This document shows positions 18,501 through 27,274 of a stretch of DNA of 64,000 nt, in pieces. Both the position numbers and the translations under genes were made by a program. The notes below the pieces were generated by a model. The model was not told where the DNA came from. It worked only from the letters and a program-made list of their open reading frames with translations, and did no database searches. Numbering within the stretch: position 1 is the first letter of the stretch; the number at the start of each line of letters is the position of its first letter. Location: the NCBI GenBank assembly GCA_965661945.1, contig CBFIFP010000001.1, positions 186,001 to 250,000 on the forward strand. The letters are read 5' to 3'. This stretch comes from JAJRPT01 sp965661945 (GTDB taxonomy: Bacteria > Bacteroidota > Ignavibacteria > Kapaibacteriales > UBA2268).

Positions 18501-19973
18501 AATCCAGTAGATAATTTAATCTATTCGATAACAAGAAATATATCAGAAACTAAGAAAAGAGAAGAGGAGTTAGAAAAAGCAAAATTAAATGCTGAACAAG
18601 CCAACAAAACTAAAAGTATATTTTTAGCAAATATGAGTCATGAAATTAGAACTCCTTTAAATTCAATACTTGGTTTTGGTGATTTATTACTTAATAAACT
18701 CGAACAAGAAGATAATATTCAATATGTTAGTTCTATGATATCAGCAGGTAAAACATTGCTTACTTTGATTAATGATATTCTTGATTTATCCAAGATTGAA
18801 GCTAATAAGCTCACAACTGAAATTAAAGAATCAAATCCAAAAAAAATGATATCAGAACTTTCTCAAATATTTTCTCATCTTGCTTCAAAGAAAAACCTTT
18901 CATTTAAAACAATCATTAGTGAGAACTTACCTGAAAGTTTATTGTTTGATGAAATCAGAACAAGACAAATTTTATTAAATTTACTTGGTAACGCTTTAAA
19001 ATTTACAGATGAAGGTATAATAGTCTTTAAAATTGATTTTGAAATAATAGATGAAAATCATATTGATTTAAGAATATCTGTAGAAGATAGCGGTATCGGA
19101 ATAAAACAATCTAATTTAGAAATAATTTTTGATGAATTTAGACAACAAGATGACCAATCTACAAGAAAATATGGTGGTACCGGCTTAGGGCTTACAATTT
19201 CTAAAAGGCTTGCTAATATGTTAGGCGGTAAAATAAATGTAGAAAGTAAAGAAAATATAGGTTCTACTTTCACTTTAACTCTCAATAATTTAGAATTTAA
19301 ACAACAAAAACAAATTCAAAATATGAACAAATATGATATAATTTTTCAAGATGAAGAAATATTGATAGTTGATGATAACGAACTTAATATTTTGTTATTA
19401 CAAACGATTTTAAATAATCTAGGTTTAAAAAATATTCGCAGAGCATATACAGGAGAGGAAGCAATCAATATGATTAAAGAATCAAAACCAAAACTTGTTT
19501 TGATAGATATCCAAATGCCTGTTATGGATGGAATTCAAGCTACAAATTTCATAAAAAATGATTTAAAAATTAACGTACCAATAATTGCACTAACTGCCCT
19601 AGCTATGCAACATAATATTGATGAAAATTCAATTTACTTTGATGATTATTTAACTAAACCAATAGAATCTGAAAAACTTGTTGAAGCATTAAAAAAACAT
19701 GTTGGTTTTACAGAATCTAAGAAAAATATTACAAATAACAAAAGTAAAATAAACTTAAATGCTGAAGAGATTAATCAAATAAAATCACATTTTACTAATA
19801 ATATAATAGATAATATCGAAAATTTAGAGCTTGATAAAATAAGTGATATTTGTGATGATTTATTAAATATTATTGATAATCCAAATATTATTAATTACTT
19901 AACCAATGTAAAACAAAAAGCAAATAATTTTGATATCGACGATTTAAAAGATTTGATTAAACAAATTATATAA
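15576..19973 (+). CDS. Multi-PAS hybrid sensor histidine kinase
   Basis: A 1465-residue soluble sensor kinase; no transmembrane segment or signal peptide is visible. About eight PAS domains occupy residues ~1-990. Many have a W-D/E-W-D or GAWELD start and a DITxxK-type end (for example DGLWDWDMVTD, DGIWDWNVQTN, IGAWELDLKTG). The HisKA box is FLANMSHEIRTPLNS with phospho-His H1022. The HATPase domain has VEDSGIGI, GGTGLGLTISKRLA and GSTFTL. A C-terminal receiver domain has D1311 in LIDIQMPVMDG, followed by ~70 residues without a recognised domain. Such kinases sense small molecules, redox state or light through PAS ligands; the signal is unknown. No separate response regulator is adjacent. The start lies just after a phased repeat array. 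Confidence 0.92.
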   Translation: MSIDKNRVHLEALISTIPDLIFIFDKNEFYLEVYTHQPEKLYMPAEEFIGKKMSETLPESVYLKIKPIFLKAIETNKLQTTKYNLFINNETLYFEARVQFFDNDKVMWIVRDITHEEKLKQIDSKWEFAIDSIGDGLWDWDMVTDVVFYSKRFKEMLGYKDSELENHLDTFFELLHPEDSKLVEEHIDDYLNDKVSKYEIEFRLKNKNGVYQWILARGKVLKDSDGNPIRFASSHTDINDKKIQQIQKEDLERRWEFALDSSGDGIWDWNVQTNKVFYSKRWKLMLGYENDEISDSISEWESRVHPDDLGNIYKLLNSHFEGYTETYILKHRVLCKDGSYKWILDRGKVIEKDNDGNPLRVIGTHTDIDELINTQKELERQSILLNDAQNIAQIGAWELDLKTGKTIWTDEVYNIHEVDKDFDHNKINGIEFYHPDYRPIISNAINNTIKTKQPFYEICKFISAKGNEKWVIASGRVVEENDNIEKLIGMFQDITNKKNNEVELEKTKQRLESILNEINDVVWSVSLPEYKILFVSPSAVTLYGYPIEDWMNNSNLWEEIIHDNDKHVIEKIANSFKEYGGYSDIVYRIITKDGEVKWINNSARIIKGENGATDRIDGIVKDITQQKIQENEIRYKESLYNSFIQLAPLGIALNDFKTGKFIEVNDKLVEPTGYSKLHFMNLSYWDLTPKEYDSEEEKQLENLNKYGFYGPYKKEYIKKDGSRYPLLLNGIKITDMNGKELIWSIIEDISEKIKKEKEIKEKTNYMELAEKTAKLGYWVVDLVNGTAIWSDETKRIHEVPLDYIPDLETAINFYVPEVIDQVKNVVENAIKTGKGWEFDLPIITAKNNRVWVNAIADVIQENGVTTKIFGTFQNITDRKKLQVERDNIFNLSLDMISVCGPDGFFKQLNHAWSETLEFSIEELTSKPLWDFIHPDDIKITELIFADVMNKPVLNFENRYITKSGKIVWFSWSAQINPVDNLIYSITRNISETKKREEELEKAKLNAEQANKTKSIFLANMSHEIRTPLNSILGFGDLLLNKLEQEDNIQYVSSMISAGKTLLTLINDILDLSKIEANKLTTEIKESNPKKMISELSQIFSHLASKKNLSFKTIISENLPESLLFDEIRTRQILLNLLGNALKFTDEGIIVFKIDFEIIDENHIDLRISVEDSGIGIKQSNLEIIFDEFRQQDDQSTRKYGGTGLGLTISKRLANMLGGKINVESKENIGSTFTLTLNNLEFKQQKQIQNMNKYDIIFQDEEILIVDDNELNILLLQTILNNLGLKNIRRAYTGEEAINMIKESKPKLVLIDIQMPVMDGIQATNFIKNDLKINVPIIALTALAMQHNIDENSIYFDDYLTKPIESEKLVEALKKHVGFTESKKNITNNKSKINLNAEEINQIKSHFTNNIIDNIENLELDKISDICDDLLNIIDNPNIINYLTNVKQKANNFDIDDLKDLIKQII

Positions 19974-19977
19974 ATTA

Positions 19978-20017
19978 ACTCCAATATTATTAGTTGTAAT
20001 AATTAAAATATTGGAGT
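19978..20017. terminator. Hairpin between convergent kinase and RCC1 gene
   Basis: ACTCCAATATT (19978-19988) pairs with AATATTGGAGT (20007-20017) over an 18-nt loop, just after the kinase stop. It lacks a clean T-run, so the strength is uncertain. Confidence 0.55.
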
Positions 20018-20040
20018 GTTAATTAAATATTTATTACTCT

Positions 20041-21945
20041 TTATTTATTGATAATCAAACTTTGGTTTAAGATGTAGTTTTGGTTAATTAATTCTAAAAA
20101 GTAAACACCATTTGAATATGATTGTAAATCTATTTCAATGAGATGATTTAGAGAGTTTATTTCAAACTTTTTTTCATGAATTAATATGCCCGTTAAATCA
20201 TAAATTTTAAGTTCATCTCCATAATTTACATTTACTTTAAGGGTAAAAAGTCCGTTATTTGGTTGAGGATATAGCAATAATTTTTCAGAGTTATTTATTC
20301 TTTTAATATTATCGGTTATAAGGGATGCCTCAAAGTTAGCATTTGAAATATTTCCATCTAATTGTATTATAATTAACTCTGGAAAGAAATTATATTCATT
20401 AGAAACAGGTGTTATTATATATTCATTTTCAGCAAGATTCTCAAAGATGTACTCACCGTTTTGATTAGTAATAACAGTAGTTAAATCATTAGTAATTTCA
20501 ATTCCTTGAATAGGTAAACCTCCAGATAAAATTTTACCAGAAATAGAATATGTTTCTTCATTATCAATTGCGATAAAGTTAATATTATCAAGATTAGAAT
20601 TTAGATTAACTTCTACAAACTCTGGTTGAAAATCATAATCATTTGATATTGGGGTTACGATATAAAGGTCTTTAACTAAATTTTTAAATTCATAAAAGCC
20701 TTCTTGGTCAGTAAAAACAGAAAAGCTCCCATTACTAACTTCTATATTTGGTAATGGATTACCCATACTTGTTATCTTGCCTGATAGACTATATGCATCG
20801 GGTTCCGTTTCTTGAATTTTTAGAGCTAAAACATGATATTCACCGAGACTAACTGCACTCCAATCTGTATCTTGGTTAATTTTTATTGGAGAAGAAACAA
20901 ACCAGTTTATTGACGCCTCCCCTAACTGTCCAAATTCATTATCTCCCCATATCCATAATGTACCATCTGATTTTATACCAAAGGAGTTCCAGACGCTTGC
21001 ACCAATAAAATTCCAATCATCATTATTTTGAATTTGTTTTGGAATCTGACTTTCAAATACATCTCCATCCCCTAATTGACCATATTCATTATCACCCCAA
21101 GCCCATAGTGAACCATCAGTTTTTAATGCAAGATTATGGTATCCTCCTGCGTAAATTGATTTCCAGTCATTGTCTTGATTAACAATGGTTGGAACTGAAA
21201 AAAATTTACTATTATCATTTATTCCTAATTGCCAATAATCATTATCACCCCAAGCCCACAAAGTGCCATCGGTTTTTAAGCCAATTGAGTGAAATATACC
21301 AGCTGATATATCTGTCCAGTTGTTATCATTACCAATTTGAATAGGAGTTAGTTGTAAAATAAAAGAACCATCCCCAAGTTGACCGAAATCATTATCACCC
21401 CAAGCCCATAAAGTGCCGTCGGTTTTCAAGCCAATTGTATGGCCACTACCGCTTGATATTTTAAACCATTTATTATCATTTCCTACTTGAGTTGGAATGT
21501 TTCTGCTTATCACATCATTTAATCCTAACTGCCCATAATCGTTCAAACCCCAAGTCCATAGAGTACCATCAGTTTTAATTGCAAAGTTATGGCTAGTTCC
21601 ACAAAAGATTTCTTTCCAGTTGTTATCCAAGCTAATTTGTGTTGGTAAGTTTTTATTAATAAAAGTTCCGTCCCCTATTTGTCCATACTCATTATCACCC
21701 CAAGCCCATAGAGTGCCATCGGTTTTTATGGCTATAGTATGGAAATCTCCACCTAAAATTACCTTCCAATCTGTTTGATCTCCAATTTGTTCAGGGATAA
21801 TTTTTCCATTTATTGTCCCGTCGCCTAATTGTCCAAACTCATTGTCACCCCAAGACCACAAAGTGTTTCCTTGTGCAATAAGACTAATTGATGAAACTAA
21901 TAATAAACATAATATAACTTTTATTAATATAAAATTGTGTTTCAT
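20041..21945 (-). CDS. Secreted RCC1-repeat protein with carboxypeptidase-regulatory-like modules and T9SS sorting domain
   Basis: 634 residues. The signal peptide covers ~1-24 (ending SLIAQ). Seven RCC1-type blades follow to ~380, each centred on LWxWGDNxxGQLGDG and an H-x-(I/L)-A-(I/L)-K-T-D-G spacer, predicting one seven-bladed propeller. Two tandem ~70-residue modules follow (YSLSGKITSMGNPLPNIEVS and YSISGKILSGGLPIQGIEIT), resembling carboxypeptidase-regulatory-like beta sandwiches. The C-terminus (LLYPQPNNGLF, IYDLTG, SNGVYFLEL) is a T9SS type A sorting domain. It is likely displayed on or released from the outer surface. The partner is unknown. It is divergent from polA. Confidence 0.83.
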   Translation of the reverse strand: MKHNFILIKVILCLLLVSSISLIAQGNTLWSWGDNEFGQLGDGTINGKIIPEQIGDQTDWKVILGGDFHTIAIKTDGTLWAWGDNEYGQIGDGTFINKNLPTQISLDNNWKEIFCGTSHNFAIKTDGTLWTWGLNDYGQLGLNDVISRNIPTQVGNDNKWFKISSGSGHTIGLKTDGTLWAWGDNDFGQLGDGSFILQLTPIQIGNDNNWTDISAGIFHSIGLKTDGTLWAWGDNDYWQLGINDNSKFFSVPTIVNQDNDWKSIYAGGYHNLALKTDGSLWAWGDNEYGQLGDGDVFESQIPKQIQNNDDWNFIGASVWNSFGIKSDGTLWIWGDNEFGQLGEASINWFVSSPIKINQDTDWSAVSLGEYHVLALKIQETEPDAYSLSGKITSMGNPLPNIEVSNGSFSVFTDQEGFYEFKNLVKDLYIVTPISNDYDFQPEFVEVNLNSNLDNINFIAIDNEETYSISGKILSGGLPIQGIEITNDLTTVITNQNGEYIFENLAENEYIITPVSNEYNFFPELIIIQLDGNISNANFEASLITDNIKRINNSEKLLLYPQPNNGLFTLKVNVNYGDELKIYDLTGILIHEKKFEINSLNHLIEIDLQSYSNGVYFLELINQNYILNQSLIINK

Positions 21946-22067
21946 TTTTTACCTTTTGTTAAAAATATTTTTCAAATTAATTAAATAATTTCAAAACTAA
22001 AAATTTCAAACATTATTTAATTTTATGATTTATATTCTGTATTTTTGAATTATTTATAAATTAAAAT

Positions 22068-24833
22068 ATGAAAATGAATAATCTTTATTTAATTGATGGA
22101 ATGTCGCTTGTTTTTAGAGCTTATCACGCAATGTTTAGAGCTGGTTTATCATCACCAGAGGGATTGCCAACTGGAGCAATTTTTGGTTTTACAAATATTA
22201 TAACTAAGTTACTTGAATCTGAAAAGCCGGAGAATATTGTTGTTGTATTTGATACTTCTGCTCCAACTTTTCGAGATGAGATGTATTCAGAATACAAAGC
22301 TAATAGAGCGGAATTCCCTGCAGATTTAGCTCCTCAACTTATTAAAATTAAAGAACTTTTAAAACACTTAAATATTCCACAATATGAATTAGACGGCTAT
22401 GAAGCAGATGATATTATTGGAACTCTTGCTAAAACAGCATCAAATCAAAATATTAAGACTTTTTGTTTAACTTCAGATAAAGATTTTATGCAATTAGTTG
22501 ATGATAAAATCAAACTTTTAAGACCAACCTCTAAATCAGAGGAATTACAGTTAATTGATTATAAAGAAGTAGAAGAAAAATTTGGTGTTACACCTGAACA
22601 AGTGATTGATGTTCAAGCTTTAATTGGTGATTCGGTTGATAATATACCTGGAGTAAAAGGAATTGGTGAAAAAACCGCAATTCCGTTTATACAAGAGTAT
22701 GGTTCACTTGAAGGGGTTTATAATAACTTGGATAAAATTAATAAAAAGGCAGTGAAAGCCAAATTAGAAGAACATAAAGAGATGGCTTTTTTATCGAAAA
22801 AACTTGTTACGATTAAAATAGATTGTCCAATAAAATTGGATATTAATCAAACCAAGATGGGAGATGTAGATTACCACAGTTTAGATAAATTTTTTCAAGA
22901 TTGTGGTTTTACAACTCTTAGGAGAAAGTGGCAAGAAAAAGCTTTAAAATCTGAAACTAAAATTGAATTTGAAAATAATATTACAATCCAACAGATAGAT
23001 AATAATAAAGTTAATTATAATCTAATAAATACCGATAATAAGTTAGATGAATTGATAAATAGATTAAAAAATTGTAAAGAATTATCTTTTGACCTTGAGA
23101 CAGATTCACTTGATACTATGAATTGTGAGATTGTAGGGGTTGCTCTTGCAGAAAAAGAGAAAGTTGCTTATTATATTCCAACAAGTTATAAAGAATCTGA
23201 AGACTTATTTTCTGATAAAAATAGTGAAGATACTTTAAATATTGATTTTGTTGTAGAGAAATTAAAACCAATATTAGAAGATAAAAACATAAATAAAATA
23301 GGACAAAATAGTAAATTTGACTCATTAATTTTAAAAAGACATGGGATTGAAGTAAGTCCTATAGCTTTTGATACGATGCTGGCAAGTTATGTTTTAAACC
23401 CTGATGAAAAGCATAATATGGACGATTTAGCTGTTAAGTGGTTAAACTATAAACCAGTTAAAATTACAGAATTAATTGGAGAAAATAAAAAAACTCAAAA
23501 GTCAATGAAAGAGTTGCCACCTGAGGAAATAAAAGATTATGCTTGTGAGGACGCTGATGTTACTTTAAGATTAAAAAATATACTTGAAAAAGAAATAGAA
23601 AAAGAAAAGTTAAATGAATTAGCTCACAATATTGAATTTCCGATGGTTGAAGTGTTAACGGAAATGGAATTCAATGGAATACTGATAGATTCTAAAGTAT
23701 TAAAAAATATAGAAGTCGAAATAAATAAAGAAATTGAGGTATTAAAAGAAAAGATATTTAATGAAACTCAAATTGAGTTTAATTTAGATTCACCAAAACA
23801 GTTGGGTGAAGTTTTATTTGAAAAACTTGGTTTACCTGTTATTAAAAAAACAAAAACTGGATATAGTACAGATAATCAAGTTTTAACAGAGTTGAGTGAA
23901 AGTTTTGATATTGCCAAATTACTTGTAGAGTATCGTTCCTTGACAAAATTGAATTCCACTTATGTTACTGCTTTGCCAAAACTAGTTAATAAAAAAACTG
24001 GAAGACTTCACACCACATATAACCAAACTGTTGCAAGTACTGGAAGACTTTCTTCTACAAATCCAAATTTGCAAAATATACCAATTAAAACCGATTTTGG
24101 AAAAGAAATAAGAAAATCTTTTGTTGCAGATAGTGGGAATTTAATTTTTTCTGCTGATTATTCTCAAATTGAACTAAGAATTATGGCTTATTATTCAAAA
24201 GATAATCATTTAATAGATGCATTTAATGATGGTTTGGATATTCACTCTGCTACTGCATCTAAATTATTTAGAAAAAAATTAGAAGAAGTTTCAAGTGATG
24301 ATAGAAGAGTAGCAAAAACTGTAAACTTTGGTATAATGTATGGGTTAGGAGTTTACGGACTTTCTCAACGATTAGGTATTTCAAGAAGTTACTCGAAAGA
24401 AATAATTGACAACTATTTTGATACTTACCCTGGTATTAAAAATTTTATGGATAGTACTATAGAGGAAACCCGTAACAAAGGATATGCAGAAACTTTATGC
24501 GGTCGAAGAAGATATTTTAAAAACATAAATAACTCAAATCACAACATTCGTTCACAAGACGAAAGAGCTGCAATTAATTTACCAATTCAAGGAACTGCAT
24601 CTGATATGATAAAAATAGCAATGGTTTCAATTTATAAAAAATTGAAATCAAGTAAGATAAAGGCAAAGATGCTACTCCAAATCCATGATGAACTCTTATT
24701 TGAGGTTGATAAAAGTCATATAGATGAATTAGAGAAAATAGTTAAAATTCAAATGGAAACTTCATTATCTTTGGGTAAAATACCAGTTCTTGTTGAAACA
24801 GGTTATGGTAATAACTGGTATTTAGCCCATTAG
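22068..24833 (+). CDS. polA: DNA polymerase I
   Basis: A 921-residue enzyme that removes RNA primers and fills gaps in repair. The N-terminal ~290 residues are the 5'-3' flap/exonuclease domain (YKANRAEFP, EADDIIGTLA, SDKDFMQL, GDSVDNIPGVKGIGEKTA). A 3'-5' exonuclease domain (~325-520) keeps the FDLETDSLD start and the YACEDADVT motif, so proofreading is probably active. The polymerase has motif A SADYSQIELR (D697), motif B RRVAKTVNFGIMYGLG and motif C QIHDELLFEV (H873, D874). The two in-frame ATGs at 22068 and 22074 give nearly the same protein. It is transcribed toward the minus-strand flagellins with only 30 nt between stops. Confidence 0.97.
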   Translation: MKMNNLYLIDGMSLVFRAYHAMFRAGLSSPEGLPTGAIFGFTNIITKLLESEKPENIVVVFDTSAPTFRDEMYSEYKANRAEFPADLAPQLIKIKELLKHLNIPQYELDGYEADDIIGTLAKTASNQNIKTFCLTSDKDFMQLVDDKIKLLRPTSKSEELQLIDYKEVEEKFGVTPEQVIDVQALIGDSVDNIPGVKGIGEKTAIPFIQEYGSLEGVYNNLDKINKKAVKAKLEEHKEMAFLSKKLVTIKIDCPIKLDINQTKMGDVDYHSLDKFFQDCGFTTLRRKWQEKALKSETKIEFENNITIQQIDNNKVNYNLINTDNKLDELINRLKNCKELSFDLETDSLDTMNCEIVGVALAEKEKVAYYIPTSYKESEDLFSDKNSEDTLNIDFVVEKLKPILEDKNINKIGQNSKFDSLILKRHGIEVSPIAFDTMLASYVLNPDEKHNMDDLAVKWLNYKPVKITELIGENKKTQKSMKELPPEEIKDYACEDADVTLRLKNILEKEIEKEKLNELAHNIEFPMVEVLTEMEFNGILIDSKVLKNIEVEINKEIEVLKEKIFNETQIEFNLDSPKQLGEVLFEKLGLPVIKKTKTGYSTDNQVLTELSESFDIAKLLVEYRSLTKLNSTYVTALPKLVNKKTGRLHTTYNQTVASTGRLSSTNPNLQNIPIKTDFGKEIRKSFVADSGNLIFSADYSQIELRIMAYYSKDNHLIDAFNDGLDIHSATASKLFRKKLEEVSSDDRRVAKTVNFGIMYGLGVYGLSQRLGISRSYSKEIIDNYFDTYPGIKNFMDSTIEETRNKGYAETLCGRRRYFKNINNSNHNIRSQDERAAINLPIQGTASDMIKIAMVSIYKKLKSSKIKAKMLLQIHDELLFEVDKSHIDELEKIVKIQMETSLSLGKIPVLVETGYGNNWYLAH

Positions 24834-24863
24834 ATATTTTGAAATAAAATAAAGTAACATTTT

Positions 24864-25802
24864 TTATCCTCTGATTAATTGTAAAAATGCAGACGGATTT
24901 TGATTTGCTTGAGCAAGTGAAGTTAGTGATGCTTGTTGCAAGAATTGCTCTCTAATCAATACTAATTGTGACTTAGCAACATCAGTATCTTGAATACGAG
25001 AGATAGCAGCATCATAGTTCACAACTTGTTGAGCAAGAACATCTTCTTGAGAAGATAATCTATTATAAATACCACCAATATAGGAATTAACTTTTGTAAC
25101 GTTATCCAATGCGTTTGCTAAAGAGGTTAATGTTAATCCTATGTTGTTGTCACTAAATACTCCCATATCATTTTCCGTGACATTATTCAGCTCTCTAAGG
25201 TCTAATCCAGTAACACCAGCAAAGTTACCTCTATTCATAGCATTCACATCAAAATCAGGAGAATTTATATCAAAATCAACAATATTATCATTTCTCATAT
25301 TAAGAGAAATTGTTAATAGGTTATTTATTGCATTAGTACCAACAAAGAAATTTGCTGAGTATGATCCATCAATTAACTGTCTTCCACCAAAAACAGTAGA
25401 ATCTACAATTGTTTGAATTTGCTGTGACATTCTGAAAGCAGCTTTTGCAAGTGATACCTTCTCATTTGTCCCCATTACACCTGAAGTTGCTGTAGCAACA
25501 TGCTTTCGAATTTCTTTTATCATTTCTGCTACGTTTTCATACGCGTCCATTGAAATGTTTGCTACATTTTTAGCATCTCCAATTATATTTATTGACGATT
25601 TTATTATGATGTTTCTAGATTGTAACGCCCTAGCAGTAATGTATCCTGCTACATCATCTGATGCATTATTTATCCTCAGTCCTGTAGACATTCTCAATTG
25701 CTCTTTTGAGATTTGTTTATTAGCCGATGACATTGCGTTGTAAGCAAGTTCTGAGGCAATATTTGTTCTAATTCTTGAATTAGAACCCGTTGAAAAAGGC
25801 AT
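24864..25802 (-). CDS. Flagellin, short form (downstream copy)
   Basis: 312-residue flagellin. The N-terminal D0/D1 helices are clear (SKEQLRMSTGLRINNASDD, then GYITARALQSRN), as are the C-terminal helices (VNYDAAISRIQDTDVAKSQL and REQFLQQASLTSLAQANQNP). The middle is only about 100 residues, so the variable outer D2/D3 domains are essentially missing and the filament should be thin and smooth. There is no signal peptide, in keeping with export by the flagellar type III apparatus. The start is supported by AAAGGAG (25809-25815, minus strand) 6 nt upstream. It is a tandem paralogue of the gene at 25867-26802, 64 nt away, and probably cotranscribed. Confidence 0.93.
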   Translation of the reverse strand: MPFSTGSNSRIRTNIASELAYNAMSSANKQISKEQLRMSTGLRINNASDDVAGYITARALQSRNIIIKSSINIIGDAKNVANISMDAYENVAEMIKEIRKHVATATSGVMGTNEKVSLAKAAFRMSQQIQTIVDSTVFGGRQLIDGSYSANFFVGTNAINNLLTISLNMRNDNIVDFDINSPDFDVNAMNRGNFAGVTGLDLRELNNVTENDMGVFSDNNIGLTLTSLANALDNVTKVNSYIGGIYNRLSSQEDVLAQQVVNYDAAISRIQDTDVAKSQLVLIREQFLQQASLTSLAQANQNPSAFLQLIRG

Positions 25803-25866
25803 AGTATGCTCCTTTAATAAATATTTTCTTAAATTACAATTCTATAATCCATTATTCTATATGCTA

Positions 25867-26802
25867 TTAACTTTGTAATAACTGTAAGAATACCTGTGGA
25901 TTAGAGTTTGCTTGAGCTAAAGATGTAATAGAAGAGTTCTGTAAGAACTGTGATTTAACTAATTCTAACTGTTCAATAGCTACATCTGAATCTTCAATTC
26001 TTGAAATTGCTGCTTTATAGTTGGTAATTTGACCTTTAAGAGATTCCTCTTGAGATATTAATCTATTAACCACACCACCAACATAAGAAGCAACTTTATT
26101 GATGTTTTCAATTGCATTTGCTAATGAAACCAAAGTTAATCCAATTACAGATGCATCAAATATACCTAAGTCTTGAGAATTTACTTCATCAAACTCATTC
26201 ATATTAAGCCCAGTAATTCCAGCAAAATCAGTAATTTTAGTAGAATTTAAGTTAAAATCACCACTAGATACGTTAAAATCTTGATTGTCTGTTGTCATAT
26301 CAAGAGCTAAAGTAATTAGATTATTTACCGCATTTGTAGCTATAACAAATTCTGCTGAAAATCCACCATCAACTAATTGTCTTCCACCAAATACAGTAGA
26401 GTCTACAATTGTTTGGATTTGCGAAACCATTCTAGCTGCAGCTTTTGCAAGTGCAACTTTTTCAGAAGTACCCTGTATACCGGATGTTGCAGATGCTGTT
26501 GAGTTTTTGATATTTTCAACTAGTGAAGAGATGTTCTCTAATGAATCCATTATAATATATGATGTATTCTGAGCATCACCAACTGTTTTCAATGCTGCAT
26601 TTAATGCGCCATTACGAGCTAACAAAGCACGTGAAGTAATATATCCAGCAACATCATCAGCAGCGTTATTGATACGCTTTCCTGTTGATAATCTTAATTG
26701 CCTATTTGAAATGTCTCTATTAGATACTTCTAATGAGTTGTAGGCATTAAGTGCGGAAATATTTGTTCTTATTCTGGAGTTTCCTCCTATTCCAAAAGGC
26801 AT
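25867..26802 (-). CDS. Flagellin, short form (upstream copy)
   Basis: 311-residue paralogue of the neighbouring flagellin. They share the N-terminal RIRTNI start, QLRLSTGKRINNAADDVAGY, the middle STVFGGRQLVDG, and the C-terminal SSITSLAQANSNPQVFLQ. The divergence between copies is spread along the length, so they are established paralogues rather than a recent duplication. The ATG is preceded by GAGGTGG (26806-26812, minus strand). A sigma-54-like element lies 70-86 nt upstream. No other flagellar gene is in the window. A filament built from two related subunits is plausible, as in other bacteria with multiple flagellins. Confidence 0.93.
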   Translation of the reverse strand: MPFGIGGNSRIRTNISALNAYNSLEVSNRDISNRQLRLSTGKRINNAADDVAGYITSRALLARNGALNAALKTVGDAQNTSYIIMDSLENISSLVENIKNSTASATSGIQGTSEKVALAKAAARMVSQIQTIVDSTVFGGRQLVDGGFSAEFVIATNAVNNLITLALDMTTDNQDFNVSSGDFNLNSTKITDFAGITGLNMNEFDEVNSQDLGIFDASVIGLTLVSLANAIENINKVASYVGGVVNRLISQEESLKGQITNYKAAISRIEDSDVAIEQLELVKSQFLQNSSITSLAQANSNPQVFLQLLQS

Positions 26803-26871
26803 TTTCCACCTCGGTGTGAATTAATAAAAATTTATTTTCAATGTTCTATGAACCTTATGCAAAATACTCTT

Positions 26872-26888
26872 TTCAAGCAGTGTGCCAA
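26872..26888 (-). promoter_or_regulatory. Sigma-54-like promoter for the flagellin genes
   Basis: On the minus strand TTGGCACA-CTGC-TTGAA matches the sigma-54 -24/-12 consensus (TGGCACG-N4-TTGCA) with exact spacing. It differs at the final GC of the -12 box (GA instead). It would start transcription about 60 nt before the flagellin ATG. Flagellin control by sigma-54 is known in several bacteria; here it is inferred from pattern. Confidence 0.45.
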
Positions 26889-26961
26889 AATCCATTTTAT
26901 TACATTTTGTTAATTTTTTGTATATAGTTTAAACTGATTACAAAATTTCATAATTATTAAT

Positions 26962-26978
26962 TGAATTTATCGTGCCAA
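26962..26978 (-). promoter_or_regulatory. Second TTGGCACG element upstream of flagellin
   Basis: On the minus strand TTGGCACG-ATAA-ATTCA has a perfect -24-like box but a poor -12 box. It may be a decoy or a diverged promoter 90 bp further upstream. Confidence 0.25.
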
Positions 26979-27244
26979 TTTTTATTTATATTGATATTAT
27001 AATTTATATCTTATTATATAACATTAGGTTATATATTTATTAACATCTATAACTTACAATATAATTTTTAATTATTCGGTGGTTAATATTAAACATTGAT
27101 TATATTTTAGCCAAAATCAATTAATTATAATTTATAAATTGATATATAAAATTAATAAATCTTATTGTTAAATTTTGGTTAATTTTATGCAGAAATTTGG
27201 GGGGTGGTTAAAATTTTATACTTTTTTACTAATTGTGTAGTTAT

Positions 27245-27274
27245 AAAAAAAGAGGCATATTAGCCTCTTTTTTT
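27245..27274 (-). terminator. Terminator of the FmdB-like gene
   Basis: A 12-bp perfect stem (AAAAAAAGAGGC at 27245-27256, GCCTCTTTTTTT at 27263-27274) with a 6-nt loop overlaps the stop codon of the minus-strand gene that starts at 27548. Confidence 0.9.

Larger units (their letters stand above)
26803..27244. other. Flagellin upstream region (440 bp, no gene)
   Basis: A+T-rich stretch between the flagellin start and a terminator. It contains two TTGGCAC elements on the minus strand (see promoter entries). Nothing else was recognised. Confidence 0.7.
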
